Positions 8,047 to 16,966 are shown, numbered from the stretch's first letter. The stretch is 39,235 nucleotides of DNA from Dinoroseobacter sp. (GCA_030066795.1 JASJAW010000007.1:1-39235); one strand, 5' to 3'. Program-made: numbers and translations. Notes: generated from the sequence alone by a model not told the origin.

Positions 8047-9396
8047 GTGACCAAGCCAAAAGACATCTCACCCTTGCAGAACCCGGAACGCGTACGCCGG
8101 TCGCTGGCGTCTGTTGTGGAAAGCGACGTGTTTGGTCGATCTGAACGGCTGATCTCTTTCGTGACTTACATTGTCGAAGAGTCCCTCGCCGGACGTGCGG
8201 ATTCGATCCGCGGGAAAACCATCGCGCAGGATGTTTACGGGCGCGATCCGGCGCGTACAGAAAACGCGGAGAACCTCGTGCGCGTAGATGCCGGTCGCCT
8301 GCGCCGCAAGTTAGAGGAATATTACTCCGGCACCGGGGCGGATGATCCACTTCAGATTGTCATTGATCCGGGTGGGTATGCGCCGCGGTTCGTTGCGAAG
8401 GAAAAACCAGCGGCACCCCAGGATACCAGCGGAGCGCAACCACGCAAGGGACTGGCGGCGCTGCTCGCGGGGACAGGGGCACTGGCCTTCGTTGTCAGCG
8501 GCGCACTTCTTTGGAACCCTCAAGAGGATGCCGATGTATCGGCTCTCGTCACAGCAGGCGACAACAGCACACGGGAGGTTCAGAGACAGGCTCTGGCGGC
8601 GAAATCAGCAGCTGCGGTTCGGGCCTATAACCTGTGCGATCAGGGGCGCGGGTTTCTGTTCCCGATTGTCGAGGTCGGATCCCAACAAACGGCGGATGGC
8701 CTGTTTACTCGGGCGATTGAAACCGACCCCGAACTTGCCTGCGGTTACGCAGGGCGAGCGCACGCACTAGCAACGCTCGCGCGACTTTCCGGTCCATCCG
8801 CGCAAGGCGACCCGTTTCGCACGCAGGCAACCGCGATGGCGGACCGGGCCGTTGCGCTGACGCCCACCGACGGATGGAGCCAATCAGCGGCAGCTTGGAG
8901 TGCCTACGCACGCTCTGATTTCGCTGAGGCTAAACGCCTGTCTGCTCTTGCGGTCGAATTAAGCCCTCGCGACGGGAATGTTCTGGATTTTCGGGCGACC
9001 ATTACCGGTGTGCTCGGCGATTTCGAAGAAACACTGGCGGTGACAGACCCCTCGCTGGAGCGGGAAGTCGGGAGTTTCCGGTTTGCCAGGCGCAATATCC
9101 GTGCGGTCGCGTTGTTTCACCTTGGTGACTATGCCGCGGCAATCGCGTCGCTCGAAGGAGCCATTCGTAATGGTGACCCGGTCAGCGCTGCTACGCTGAC
9201 CTTTCTGACCGCGGGCCACTATAAGTCAGGCAATCTCGACCAGGCGCAAGCCTATGCGCAAGAGTTGTCAGAGACATGGCCAGACGCGAGGCCGGATATC
9301 GGCTTGGCGCGTCTCTATTCCACGACAGAACTTGCCGAGCAGGTTTTAGTGCCTTTGTCAGCCGCTGGATGGCGGCCACCTAGCGACGACCTGTGA
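8047..9396 (+). CDS. Membrane-anchored TPR protein with N-terminal DNA-binding-like domain
   Basis: Protein of 449 residues starting at GTG, with GAGG seven bases upstream. Residues 15-120 form a domain found at the front of many bacterial TPR proteins (RLISFVTYIVEESLAG, then VRVDAGRLRRKLEEYY, then a DPGGYAPRF end) and thought to be winged-helix-like. A single membrane segment spans about residues 136-156. The rest is periplasmic, with TPR-like helical repeats from about 190 to 430. The layout resembles CadC-type one-component regulators: DNA-binding inside, sensor outside. Divergent orientation to the sulfatase operon suggests it senses a periplasmic cue and controls that operon. DNA binding is inferred, not shown. 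Confidence 0.75.
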   Translation: MTKPKDISPLQNPERVRRSLASVVESDVFGRSERLISFVTYIVEESLAGRADSIRGKTIAQDVYGRDPARTENAENLVRVDAGRLRRKLEEYYSGTGADDPLQIVIDPGGYAPRFVAKEKPAAPQDTSGAQPRKGLAALLAGTGALAFVVSGALLWNPQEDADVSALVTAGDNSTREVQRQALAAKSAAAVRAYNLCDQGRGFLFPIVEVGSQQTADGLFTRAIETDPELACGYAGRAHALATLARLSGPSAQGDPFRTQATAMADRAVALTPTDGWSQSAAAWSAYARSDFAEAKRLSALAVELSPRDGNVLDFRATITGVLGDFEETLAVTDPSLEREVGSFRFARRNIRAVALFHLGDYAAAIASLEGAIRNGDPVSAATLTFLTAGHYKSGNLDQAQAYAQELSETWPDARPDIGLARLYSTTELAEQVLVPLSAAGWRPPSDDL

Positions 9397-9736
9397 TCAA
9401 CCGCGCCAATCACCATACTTCTTGAGTGAAATCGCCTTTTTCATACTGGAAGCAACAAATCATAGCCTTTTTGGACGCTTAGCGGGATAGTTCCCCTCAA
9501 GGCGATGCGTTCAGAGATCACATTTGTTGTTGTAACGTTAGAATTTACTGGGGCAGGTTGTTGCCTTGTTTACACCGCCGGCCGGCTTCGCTCCGTCGCC
9601 TGGCAGATGTTAAGTGACAGCTTGCCGCTCTTAGCGTCCAACCCGCAAACTGGCATGGGCAACCCTTCCGCCGGGTAGGTGTCGGGTTTATCGTGAGCTG
9701 AAGTCGTCAAACAGCCATCAACAGAGCTGACCAGCG
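9397..9736. other. Intergenic region without a recognised gene
   Basis: About 340 bases between two convergent genes. A 10-bp palindrome GCCGGCCGGC lies at 9577-9586. No open frame with convincing composition, no U-run terminator and no RNA family was recognised. Confidence 0.5.
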
Positions 9737-10576
9737 TCATGGCTCTGTCTCTAGGGAATTGGGCGACAAAGATGCGAGAATTGCACCAAGCCCATCCGTC
9801 AGTGCCGCTGGCCCCGGTTGCAGAATGATGGGCGACTTTATCTCAAAGATACGCCCGTTCCGCACCGCTGGGATGGTCTGCCATCCGGTGCGCGCAGCGA
9901 TCTTTTCCGGCCTAACTTTCTTGCCGCACCAGGACGCGAGAATAACGTCGGGCTGGGCTGCGATCACCTGTTCAGAGGTGACAATCCTCCGGGTCGCTCC
10001 GGCTTCGCAAGCCAGCTCCGGGAAGACATCTTGACCGCCGGCAATTTCGATCAGCTCCGACACCCAGGCGATGCCGGAAATCATCGGATCATCCCATTCT
10101 TCGAAATACACGCGAGGTCGTGTTTTGCGCTTGGCAGCGGCTGCTATCTGACCCAGCCTCTGTTCTAGTCTGTTGGCAAGTTGATCTGCTTGCTTTTCCT
10201 GACCGACTGTCGCGCCGAGATGCCGGATCATGGCCAAGATGGCGGCAACATCGCGTTGGTTGTACGCCATGACGGTAACACCAGCGCGGATCAGCTCAGC
10301 CGCTATGTCAGCTTGCAGGTCTGAGAACGTCAGCACCAAGTCGGGGTCAAGAGCGAGGATCTTCGGAATATCTGCAGACGTAAACGCCGAGACGCGCGGT
10401 TTTTCTTTTCGGACACGCGCGGGGCGGACTGCGTAGCCCGAAACGCCCACGACCCTTGCCTCCTGCCCCAGCAAATAAAGCGTTTCGACGGTCTCTTCGG
10501 TCAGGCACACTATCCTTTCTGGGGGAAAGCACCGCATTGGGTTAGCACGCCTCTCGCCGAGCTTGGGAACCGCCAT
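9737..10576 (-). CDS. Periplasmic-binding-fold protein of the cobalamin/iron-chelate type, without signal peptide
   Basis: About 279 residues of the BtuF/FhuD-like fold (PF01497 type): an opening RIVCLTEETVETLYLLG segment, then DPDLVLTFSDLQ, a helical linker at about 120-150, and PDVILASWCGKK in the second lobe. The start at 10576 has GGAG seven bases upstream. A frame to 10609 exists but lacks a site. There is no signal peptide or lipobox, so it is predicted cytoplasmic, like a set of proteins annotated as cobalamin-binding. No BtuC/BtuD genes are adjacent and no cobalamin riboswitch was seen upstream. Ligand and role are unproven. Confidence 0.78.
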   Translation of the reverse strand: MAVPKLGERRANPMRCFPPERIVCLTEETVETLYLLGQEARVVGVSGYAVRPARVRKEKPRVSAFTSADIPKILALDPDLVLTFSDLQADIAAELIRAGVTVMAYNQRDVAAILAMIRHLGATVGQEKQADQLANRLEQRLGQIAAAAKRKTRPRVYFEEWDDPMISGIAWVSELIEIAGGQDVFPELACEAGATRRIVTSEQVIAAQPDVILASWCGKKVRPEKIAARTGWQTIPAVRNGRIFEIKSPIILQPGPAALTDGLGAILASLSPNSLETEP

Positions 10577-11060
10577 GAAGATACTCCAGCTCTGTCGACA
10601 GGGTCCCAAGCTATTGAAGGGAGCTCGATTGGCCCAATGTTCGCACTCGGTCAGCGCAGACCGGCCTTGTTTTGAGCTGTGATATCATCTGATCAGCACG
10701 CATTTTGCATAAATCCCCCCAGGTCTCCCATTTGGTCAAGATGAGAGTGCCTTTTGAGACAACACGCGCAGGCGCGTGCTAGAAAAAGAAACACCGTATC
10801 ACTTATTTTCCGGACGCGAGGCACCGCGAAAATCTAAACCAGGCGCGAAGCAGCCGGGTGGTCTTAGCACCAGACGCGAGAAGACACGCGGATCGGAGTG
10901 TCGGTCCAAATTCTGCTGTGCTTGATAAGCGCGCCATTGATCGCCAATACCAAGGGAACAGAATTCGCGTATCCGGTGCATAGCAGCGAATGAGAGCGTC
11001 TGTCTGACGCTAACCGATCGATGCACAAATGGTGCGCAGCCAGCGACTGTGGAGGTAGCC
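10577..11060. promoter_or_regulatory. Divergent intergenic region with a dyad
   Basis: About 480 bases separate the divergent binding-fold protein and alcohol dehydrogenase genes, so promoters for both should lie here. A perfect dyad CACGCGC-AG-GCGCGTG sits at 10763-10778. No gene-like frame of its own was accepted. Confidence 0.4.
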
Positions 11061-12221
11061 GTGAACTCTTTTGTCTTCAACACAACAAAATCGCTTGTCT
11101 TTGAAACTGGCGCAGCGTCTCGCATGGCTGAGATCGCGGGCCAAACCCTTGGTCCCCGGACGATGCTGGTGACCGACCCCGGACTCCGTGACCTTGGCAG
11201 GATAGACGCGGCTGTTTCGTCGCTGGAAGCCGCAGGCCATGCGGTTTCAATCTTTGATGCGGTGGAAGCCGATCCCTCCCGAGAAACGCTGATGAACGCG
11301 GTCGCGTTCGGTCGCGACTTTGGCGCCACGGGGCTTCTGGGCTTCGGTGGCGGCTCGCCGATGGACGTCGCGAAACTGGCGTCGCTACTTTTGGGCTCGG
11401 GTGAGGATCTCGACAAGGCATGGGGCGTTGCTCAAGCCAAGGGGCCCCGCCTGCCGCTGGTATTGGTGCCAACCACCGCCGGTACCGGGTCCGAGGTCAC
11501 ACCGGTTTCGATCATAACCGTGGGCGCGGAGGAAAAGCGTGGCGTATCTTCGCCCGTGATCTTGCCAGATATCGCCGTACTGGATGCGGACCTGACGACA
11601 GGGTTACCTCCCCATATCACCGCCGCCACGGGCGTAGATGCGATGGTGCATGCCATTGAAGCCTATGCCTCGAAATCGGCCAACAACAATCCGCTGTCCA
11701 AAATGTTGGCACGTGAGGCTTTGCGCCTATTGGGCACCCATATCGAAACTGCTGTTTTTGATGGTCAGAATACCACCGCGCGTGGGGCGATGTTGCTCGG
11801 CTCTATGCTCGCCGGACAGGCTTTCGCCAATTCTCCGGTGGCCGCCGTGCACGCGTTGGCCTACCCAATTGGCGGGACGTTCCATATCCCACACGGTCTT
11901 TCGAACGCTTTGGTTCTGCCGCATGTTCTTCGGTTCAACGCAGTCCAAGCGCATGGAATTTACGCAGAGATTGCCGCTGACGCGTTCCCGCATTTGGCGC
12001 GGGTCGAGGGCGCGCAAGCGCGCTGTTCGGCTTTCATTGATGCGTTGGCAGACCTATCGGCAAACCTGGGGCTGCAGGCGCGCCTCAGGGACGTCGATAT
12101 CCCGGAAGACGCCATTTCCAAGTTGGCATCGGACTCAATGGTGCAGCAACGCCTGTTGGTCAACAATCCACGCGAGCTTTCCGAGCAAGACGCGGTGAAT
12201 ATTTACAGGGCAGCTTGGTAA
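11061..12221 (+). CDS. Iron-containing alcohol dehydrogenase
   Basis: NAD(P)-dependent group III alcohol dehydrogenase, 386 residues. The GTG at 11061 is preferred because GGAGG lies five bases before it; a GTG at 11049 overlaps that site. The nucleotide-binding segment is LGFGGGSPMDVAKL and the following PTTAGTGSEVTP is typical. Metal ligands fit D193, H197, H264 and H278 (VDAMVHAIEAY, HALAYPIGG, FHIPHG). It is soluble and cytoplasmic. It points away from the binding-fold protein and towards the cytochrome/PQQ dehydrogenase genes, which face it. A shared role in alcohol or aldehyde oxidation is possible but only inferred. The specific alcohol is unknown. Confidence 0.9.
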   Translation: MNSFVFNTTKSLVFETGAASRMAEIAGQTLGPRTMLVTDPGLRDLGRIDAAVSSLEAAGHAVSIFDAVEADPSRETLMNAVAFGRDFGATGLLGFGGGSPMDVAKLASLLLGSGEDLDKAWGVAQAKGPRLPLVLVPTTAGTGSEVTPVSIITVGAEEKRGVSSPVILPDIAVLDADLTTGLPPHITAATGVDAMVHAIEAYASKSANNNPLSKMLAREALRLLGTHIETAVFDGQNTTARGAMLLGSMLAGQAFANSPVAAVHALAYPIGGTFHIPHGLSNALVLPHVLRFNAVQAHGIYAEIAADAFPHLARVEGAQARCSAFIDALADLSANLGLQARLRDVDIPEDAISKLASDSMVQQRLLVNNPRELSEQDAVNIYRAAW

Positions 12222-12387
12222 TCATCCGGGGTAACGGCGCCTCTGATGCCGTATAAAGCGGTCGGTTTGCGTCGGCCTTTCCGGCGGGCCACAAAGCCGT
12301 TCTTGGTAAGCGCGTCTCAGACGTCGGCGTCTCGAGTGTTTCGCCGTCGCTCTCAGAACAAAGCGATGCAACACGGTTAATGCTTGT

Positions 12388-12972
12388 CTATTCGACCGCG
12401 ACGATCTCCAGCGTGACGTTCGCGTACCAGTCGGCGAGCGCGCGTATCTCTTTATCAGTCAGGTCCGCCGAAATCTCGGACATGATCTCATGTTTTCGGA
12501 CCCCATTCCGAAAGGCTTTGAGCTGGGTGTCGATATAGATGTTCACTTCCCCGGCGAGGTTGGGTGCATCGAGTAGGGTCGAAATTCCATCCGCGCCATG
12601 GCAAGATACACAGGCGTCCGGAGCATCCTCTGAAGAAACACCATCGGGAAGCGTTGCAGTTGCTGTATGGGCTGCATACCAAGCAGAAACATCCGAAATC
12701 TGCTGAGCCGAGAGACTGGCCGTCACCACCGACATCATTTCATGCTCGCGGGCGCCGGTCTTGAAGGCCATCAACTGCGCTTCGAGATAGTCTTTCGGTT
12801 CGCCGCCGATATGCGGCGCCAGCGGAATGCGTGCATATCCGTCTTTCCCATGACAGGTTTGGCACATATTGGCGATCTTCCGCCCTTCTTCGGGATCGCC
12901 GCTGAGCGCAGGCGCTGCGAAGCCCCCGGCGAGCGCAAGCCCGCCGAAAGCAATGGTAAGGGCGCGCCTCAT
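12388..12972 (-). CDS. Diheme cytochrome c (c4-like)
   Basis: Periplasmic electron carrier of 194 residues with a signal peptide (residues 1-24). It has two class I cytochrome domains: heme motifs CQTCH at 37-41 and CVSCH at 121-125. Methionines in HEMM and HEIM, at matching places in each half, are likely axial ligands. The two-fold similar layout is that of cytochrome c4. Its start overlaps the stop of the PQQ dehydrogenase gene by four bases (ATGA), so it is the obvious electron acceptor of that enzyme. Confidence 0.9.
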   Translation of the reverse strand: MRRALTIAFGGLALAGGFAAPALSGDPEEGRKIANMCQTCHGKDGYARIPLAPHIGGEPKDYLEAQLMAFKTGAREHEMMSVVTASLSAQQISDVSAWYAAHTATATLPDGVSSEDAPDACVSCHGADGISTLLDAPNLAGEVNIYIDTQLKAFRNGVRKHEIMSEISADLTDKEIRALADWYANVTLEIVAVE

Positions 12973-14234
12973 TGCGCTGGCGCAGGATTGTACGCGATGC
13001 GCCAGATCGCTCCGGCGAAATCGTCGGAAACCAGCATGGAACCGTCGGGCAGAAACTCGATGTCCATCGGACGACCGCGGTACTCGCCGGTGTCCTCATT
13101 CAGCCAACCATCCGCGAAGACTTCAGCGCCCACGGCATCGCCGGTTTCCGGGTCGATTGCAGTGAACATCACCCGCGCGCCGACCGGTGTGGTGCGGTTC
13201 CACGAACCGTGCTGCGCCCAGAAGATACCGCCGTGGTACTGATCCGGGAAGCTGCTGTCATGATAAAACCGCATGCCAAGATCAGCAGCATGCGCTGTCA
13301 GTTCAAGCTGTGGCTCCACGAAACTCACATTCTCAGGACGCGGGAAGTCGCTTTCCTTGACGATCTCCACGCGCGAGTTGGTCCAGGGGAAGCCGAAATG
13401 CTGACCAGCTTCGGTTTGGCGGTTTAGCTCACCAGGCGGGATATCGTCGCCCATACCGTCCACTTGATTATCGGTCCACCACAACTCGCCGGTAGCCGGG
13501 TTGAAGTCCTGACCTACAGAGTTGCGCACACCCCGCGTGTAAACCTCGCGGCCGGACCCATCGGTATTCATACGGATGATGCCGCCGATTCCGATCTCGT
13601 CATACATCTCGATCTTGTCGATAGGTTGCACATTGTGGGGCTGGCCGAGGGAAACGTAGAGCATCCCATCCGGACCAATATCGCAAACGCGCGCGGAGTG
13701 GTTGAAGCTTTCTTCCTCGACCGGGATTAACTCGCCTTGTGCGACGACCGTACCGACGGCAATGTCCGGGCTTTCGAAAAAGAACTCGGCCGCGGGAAAG
13801 ACGAGAATGCGGTTCCGCTCGGCGATGTAGAGAAACCCGTCCGGCGAAAAACAAGGCCCATTGGGAATGTCGAAGGTCACAGAAGGTGCGAAATCCTTCA
13901 CCTCGTCGGCCACGCGATTTCTGTCTCGATCGACGATCGACCAAACTTTGTCTTTCCGTGTACCAGCGAAGAGTACTGTTCCTTGAGGCGCCATCGACAT
14001 CGACCGCGCATCTGGCACGACCGCGTAAAGGCTGATCTCGAACCCGTCCGGCAAATTGATGTGCTGAAGGATCTCCTTCAATGCCTCTGCACGGTCACCT
14101 TCCTGGTCAATGAAAGTGAAGGACGCATCGGTCTTCTGCATGTTGCTGAGTTTTTCCATGTTGTCCTGAGCCAAGGCTGGCCCAACCAACATCGTTCCAA
14201 ATAAGAGTCCTGCAAGAACTTGTTTTTTAGACAT
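12969..14234 (-). CDS. PQQ-dependent soluble dehydrogenase (sorbosone/glucose dehydrogenase family)
   Basis: Periplasmic beta-propeller oxidoreductase of 421 residues with a Sec signal (cleavage after ALA, about residue 22). Family signatures include LPDGFEISLYA near the start, GVRNSVGQDFNPATGELWWT in the middle, and HGSWNRT followed by DGSMLVSDDFAGAIWRI at the end. Such enzymes oxidise sugars or aldehydes with PQQ and pass electrons to cytochrome c, which is the next gene. GGGAGG lies five bases before the ATG. PQQ synthesis genes are not in the window. The substrate is not determined; PQQ binding is a family inference. Confidence 0.87.
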   Translation of the reverse strand: MSKKQVLAGLLFGTMLVGPALAQDNMEKLSNMQKTDASFTFIDQEGDRAEALKEILQHINLPDGFEISLYAVVPDARSMSMAPQGTVLFAGTRKDKVWSIVDRDRNRVADEVKDFAPSVTFDIPNGPCFSPDGFLYIAERNRILVFPAAEFFFESPDIAVGTVVAQGELIPVEEESFNHSARVCDIGPDGMLYVSLGQPHNVQPIDKIEMYDEIGIGGIIRMNTDGSGREVYTRGVRNSVGQDFNPATGELWWTDNQVDGMGDDIPPGELNRQTEAGQHFGFPWTNSRVEIVKESDFPRPENVSFVEPQLELTAHAADLGMRFYHDSSFPDQYHGGIFWAQHGSWNRTTPVGARVMFTAIDPETGDAVGAEVFADGWLNEDTGEYRGRPMDIEFLPDGSMLVSDDFAGAIWRIAYNPAPAQ

Positions 14235-14257
14235 ATCTTTCCTCCCATGAAATCAAC

Positions 14258-14292
14258 AGGGCGACCCGCCGCACTGGAGTCGGGGTCGCCCT
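14258..14292 (-). promoter_or_regulatory. Strong hairpin in the leader of the PQQ dehydrogenase gene
   Basis: Perfect 10-bp inverted repeat AGGGCGACCC / GGGTCGCCCT with a 15-base loop, 24-58 bases upstream of the dehydrogenase start. There is no T-run on the sense side. It may stabilise or regulate the mRNA leader, or be a protein-binding dyad. Confidence 0.5.
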
Positions 14293-14501
14293 ATCACCCA
14301 TCATCATCGCTCCAATTGCGACAATGTGTCAACTTTTTCTTACAGTTTGCGTTTAAGGTGCGCTAACCAAATTAGGCTCCATTGCTCTCGAAAAAGAGAG
14401 CAGCGGACTACTGTCTGAGGTTCATGGAAATACGGCGTCGCGAATTCCGGAGTACTTTCTGCGCTGGCCCTTCGGAACAAGTCGAGCAAGGACCGTTGTG
14501 C

Positions 14502-15902
14502 CTACGTCGCATACCGCGTTGCTCCGCGACGCCTTACGTCAACTGGAGCGTTCAGGATCATGGCGTTGTGCGCGCGCTGATCGCAGTTTCCGCGTGGGCA
14601 AATCCGGCAGTTAATTCCGATTTCTGTGACTTGCGGATTGCTGGCGATCGCCTCGGCATAGCCAATTGATGCCAGATGCTCGACGCTGCAGCCCATTGCG
14701 ATCGCGAGACGTTTGTCCTGGGTGTGACGTGTGAACTTGGGGCGATCCACAGTGCGCGCAAAGACAAAAAAACGACCGCCATCCGGCATTTCGACCAATT
14801 GCGGCGCGATGTTTCCCGGGTTCAGAAAGCAGGTATGGACCTCCAACCTTGGGCAGGCGCCGCCGTACTCCGCCAGATGAAACCCAGTGGAATTGAACCG
14901 CTTGGTAACGTTTCCAGCCTTGTCTATGCGCAAGAAAAAAAAGGGCACACCTTCGGCGCCATCACGTTGAAGGGTCGTGGCTCTGTGGCAGGCTTGTTCG
15001 TAACTGACTCCAAAGCGCAGAGACAAATGGGCAAAGTCGTACTTGCTCGACAGGGCCTCTTCGAGGAAAGCGTTATACGGCATGAGCACAGCAGCGGCGA
15101 AGTAATTGGCAAGTTCCACGCGGCATCGGTTGAGACCAGCGGGCTCGTCAAGGTCCAGGCGCGAGAGGATTCGTTCGATCACTTCTCGCTGCTCGATGAG
15201 ACCGGCGGTATGGGCAAGCTGAAACGCTCGGTTTCGATGGTCCAACCCTTCAGACAGACGCACCTCACGTTTGTTTTCGTCGTATTCGCGCAAGGTCTCA
15301 GGCATGTCGGCCACGGGGACCACGCGAGTTGCAAGGCCCAACCTCTTCTTCAGGCGGCGCTTGAGGGCTGCATAGACGTCGTCATTCTCAAAGGGCTCGT
15401 CGCCCCAAAACGCCTGCGCTGCGTTTTCTAACTCTGGAAAGTAATTCCGGTTGTTCCGAAAGAAGTCGTGCACGACTGCTTCCGGTGAGGCACGAAGCAC
15501 ATCGAGATCTGTTTCGCTGGCATTTGACAAAACAAGAAGCTGGTCCGTCGCAGCCTGATAGGCGTGATGGAGCTGTAAAAAGCTCTGCGCAATATCCGGG
15601 GCATGCGCAAGCAGGGCGCGCAATTGCGGCAAGTCGGGGCTGTGCCCATCAAAAAGCGGATCCTGAAGTACTACACGAAGGTTGTTGAGGGTTGTGACGT
15701 CATCTTCGTCGGCGATATCGCGCCAGTCGACACCATACGCCTCAAAAAGTCTGAGCAACACTGGGACTGAAACGCTGCGTTCGTTCTTCTCCAGCATGTT
15801 CACATAGGAATTGCTGATCCCGAGGGTTTTGGCCATTTCGGCCTGTGTTTGCTGGGCTTCGCGGCGCAGCCGTCTGAGCTTAGGTCCGATAAAGGTTTTC
15901 AT
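14502..15902 (-). CDS. XRE/ScfR-family short-chain acyl-CoA-type transcriptional regulator
   Basis: Cytoplasmic regulator of 466 residues. A Cro/C1-type helix-turn-helix occupies about residues 8-60 (LRRLRREAQQTQAEMAKTLG, then SNSYVNMLEKNERSVS). The middle is related to ImmA/IrrE but lacks a HExxH site: the corresponding place reads LAHTAGL, so no peptidase activity is expected. The C-terminal half, with clustered cysteines (GGACPRLEVHTCF, NCRICPRGNC), is the DUF2083-type domain seen in PccR, RamB and related regulators of propionate, acetate and methylcitrate metabolism. It is divergent from the hydratase/CoA transferase genes and is very likely their regulator and its own, via the dyads in the intergenic region. 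Confidence 0.88.
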   Translation of the reverse strand: MKTFIGPKLRRLRREAQQTQAEMAKTLGISNSYVNMLEKNERSVSVPVLLRLFEAYGVDWRDIADEDDVTTLNNLRVVLQDPLFDGHSPDLPQLRALLAHAPDIAQSFLQLHHAYQAATDQLLVLSNASETDLDVLRASPEAVVHDFFRNNRNYFPELENAAQAFWGDEPFENDDVYAALKRRLKKRLGLATRVVPVADMPETLREYDENKREVRLSEGLDHRNRAFQLAHTAGLIEQREVIERILSRLDLDEPAGLNRCRVELANYFAAAVLMPYNAFLEEALSSKYDFAHLSLRFGVSYEQACHRATTLQRDGAEGVPFFFLRIDKAGNVTKRFNSTGFHLAEYGGACPRLEVHTCFLNPGNIAPQLVEMPDGGRFFVFARTVDRPKFTRHTQDKRLAIAMGCSVEHLASIGYAEAIASNPQVTEIGINCRICPRGNCDQRAHNAMILNAPVDVRRRGATRYAT

Positions 15903-15904
15903 TG

Positions 15905-15967
15905 TTTTGTGCTAACACAAAATTCACAACATCACAAAATTTCACATTTGTGAGTTTTTGCGCTCAC
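15905..15967. promoter_or_regulatory. Overlapping operator-like dyads upstream of the ScfR gene
   Basis: Three inverted repeats are packed together: TTTTGTG-CTAA-CACAAAA (15905-15922, perfect 7-bp arms), CACAAA/TTTGTG (15933-15952) and GTGAG/CTCAC (15950-15967). The TTTGTG/CACAAA half-site is reused. The cluster begins two bases upstream of the regulator's start codon and lies in the divergent region to the hydratase gene, as expected for autoregulation plus target control. Confidence 0.65.
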
Positions 15968-16065
15968 AGCAGGACCCGGTTGTCTTTGCAGCCTCGGGCT
16001 TACGGGCGGTATTCGTTAACTGCAGCAGAGAGGCAGCTCTGCGGGTGTGAACGGAGCGACAGGCT

Positions 16066-16965
16066 ATGGACGGTGATACTCACTGGAAAACCGCATCGAC
16101 CGGAACCGCAAAAAAGACTACGCCTACCGATCTTTCGGATTGGATTGGCCGGAACGAAACGCAAACCGGCTGTGTACCTGCAACCCTTGCGAGAGTCATC
16201 CACGCGACGCTGGCGCGCCCCGGCGAGGCGTGCCCGGACACGGGCGACATCATGCCTGCGCTTTGGCATTGGTATGCGTTCCCGCCGGCCGTCGGCATGG
16301 ACGAGCTGTCAAAGGACGGACATCCCGCGCGTGGCGGCTTCCTTCCGCCTGTGCCCTACGAGAGGCGGATGTGGGCGGGCGGCAACATACACTTCTACGC
16401 GGATTTGTGCGTTGGGGAAGAGATTGAGAAGCGATCAACCATCATCTCGGTTGAGGAGAAGAGCGGATCGACCGGAGGAATGGTCTTTGTTGGCGTAGAG
16501 CACGAGATTTACGGTGCCGCGGGATTGGCGGTCCGGGAAACGCAATCCATCGTCTACCTTCCTATCCCTGCAGAGTTTTCACCGCCCCCTGGGAAACCCG
16601 GGCCGACCAAAGACCTCGCCATAAATGAACGGCAAGCGATCTCGACACCACTGCTTTTTCGGTACTCTGCGATCACCTTCAACGCGCATCGCATCCACTA
16701 CGATCTGCCATATGCGCAGGAAATTGAAAAATACCCTGGGCTTGTGGTGCATGGGCCACTTCAAGCCAACCTTTTAGTGTCCGCCGCCACAGCTTGGAAA
16801 GGGCGGAGGCCGGATCATTTTCGGTTCCGCGGAGTGCATCCGATGTTTCATGACAGCGACCTGAGCATACGGGCGACGCAATCAGATTGCGGTGGCCTCA
16901 AGATGTGCACCATTGCGGAAGCCGGGCACCGCGGGATGGACGCAACAGCAGATTGGGAGGTCTGA
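16066..16965 (+). CDS. meh: Mesaconyl-C4-CoA hydratase-like FAS1-type dehydratase (MaoC-like hot-dog fold)
   Basis: Cytoplasmic hydratase of 299 residues with a double hot-dog arrangement. The N-terminal half is FAS1-like (residues 20-165). The C-terminal MaoC-like half carries the hydratase signature NAHRIHYD at 206-213, followed by PGLVVHGPLQANLL. Known relatives add water to mesaconyl-C4-CoA (giving citramalyl-CoA) or to itaconyl-CoA. Pairing with a 2-methylfumaryl-CoA isomerase-like transferase one base downstream favours mesaconyl-C4-CoA as substrate, as in the 3-hydroxypropionate bicycle of Chloroflexus. The gene symbol follows that inference. GGAG lies nine bases before the ATG. Confidence 0.82.
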   Translation: MDGDTHWKTASTGTAKKTTPTDLSDWIGRNETQTGCVPATLARVIHATLARPGEACPDTGDIMPALWHWYAFPPAVGMDELSKDGHPARGGFLPPVPYERRMWAGGNIHFYADLCVGEEIEKRSTIISVEEKSGSTGGMVFVGVEHEIYGAAGLAVRETQSIVYLPIPAEFSPPPGKPGPTKDLAINERQAISTPLLFRYSAITFNAHRIHYDLPYAQEIEKYPGLVVHGPLQANLLVSAATAWKGRRPDHFRFRGVHPMFHDSDLSIRATQSDCGGLKMCTIAEAGHRGMDATADWEV

Positions 16966-16966
16966 C

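Noticed and set aside
10577..11060. Possible cobalamin riboswitch upstream of the binding-fold protein
   Set aside because: The conserved core of the cobalamin riboswitch was not found on the minus strand here.
10799..11416. Minus-strand frame of 205 codons
   Set aside because: Mostly opposite the iron-type alcohol dehydrogenase; the rest in the intergenic region shows no family.
14676..15431. Plus-strand frame of 251 codons
   Set aside because: Antisense to the ScfR-type regulator, which is well supported by its helix-turn-helix and cysteine-rich domain.
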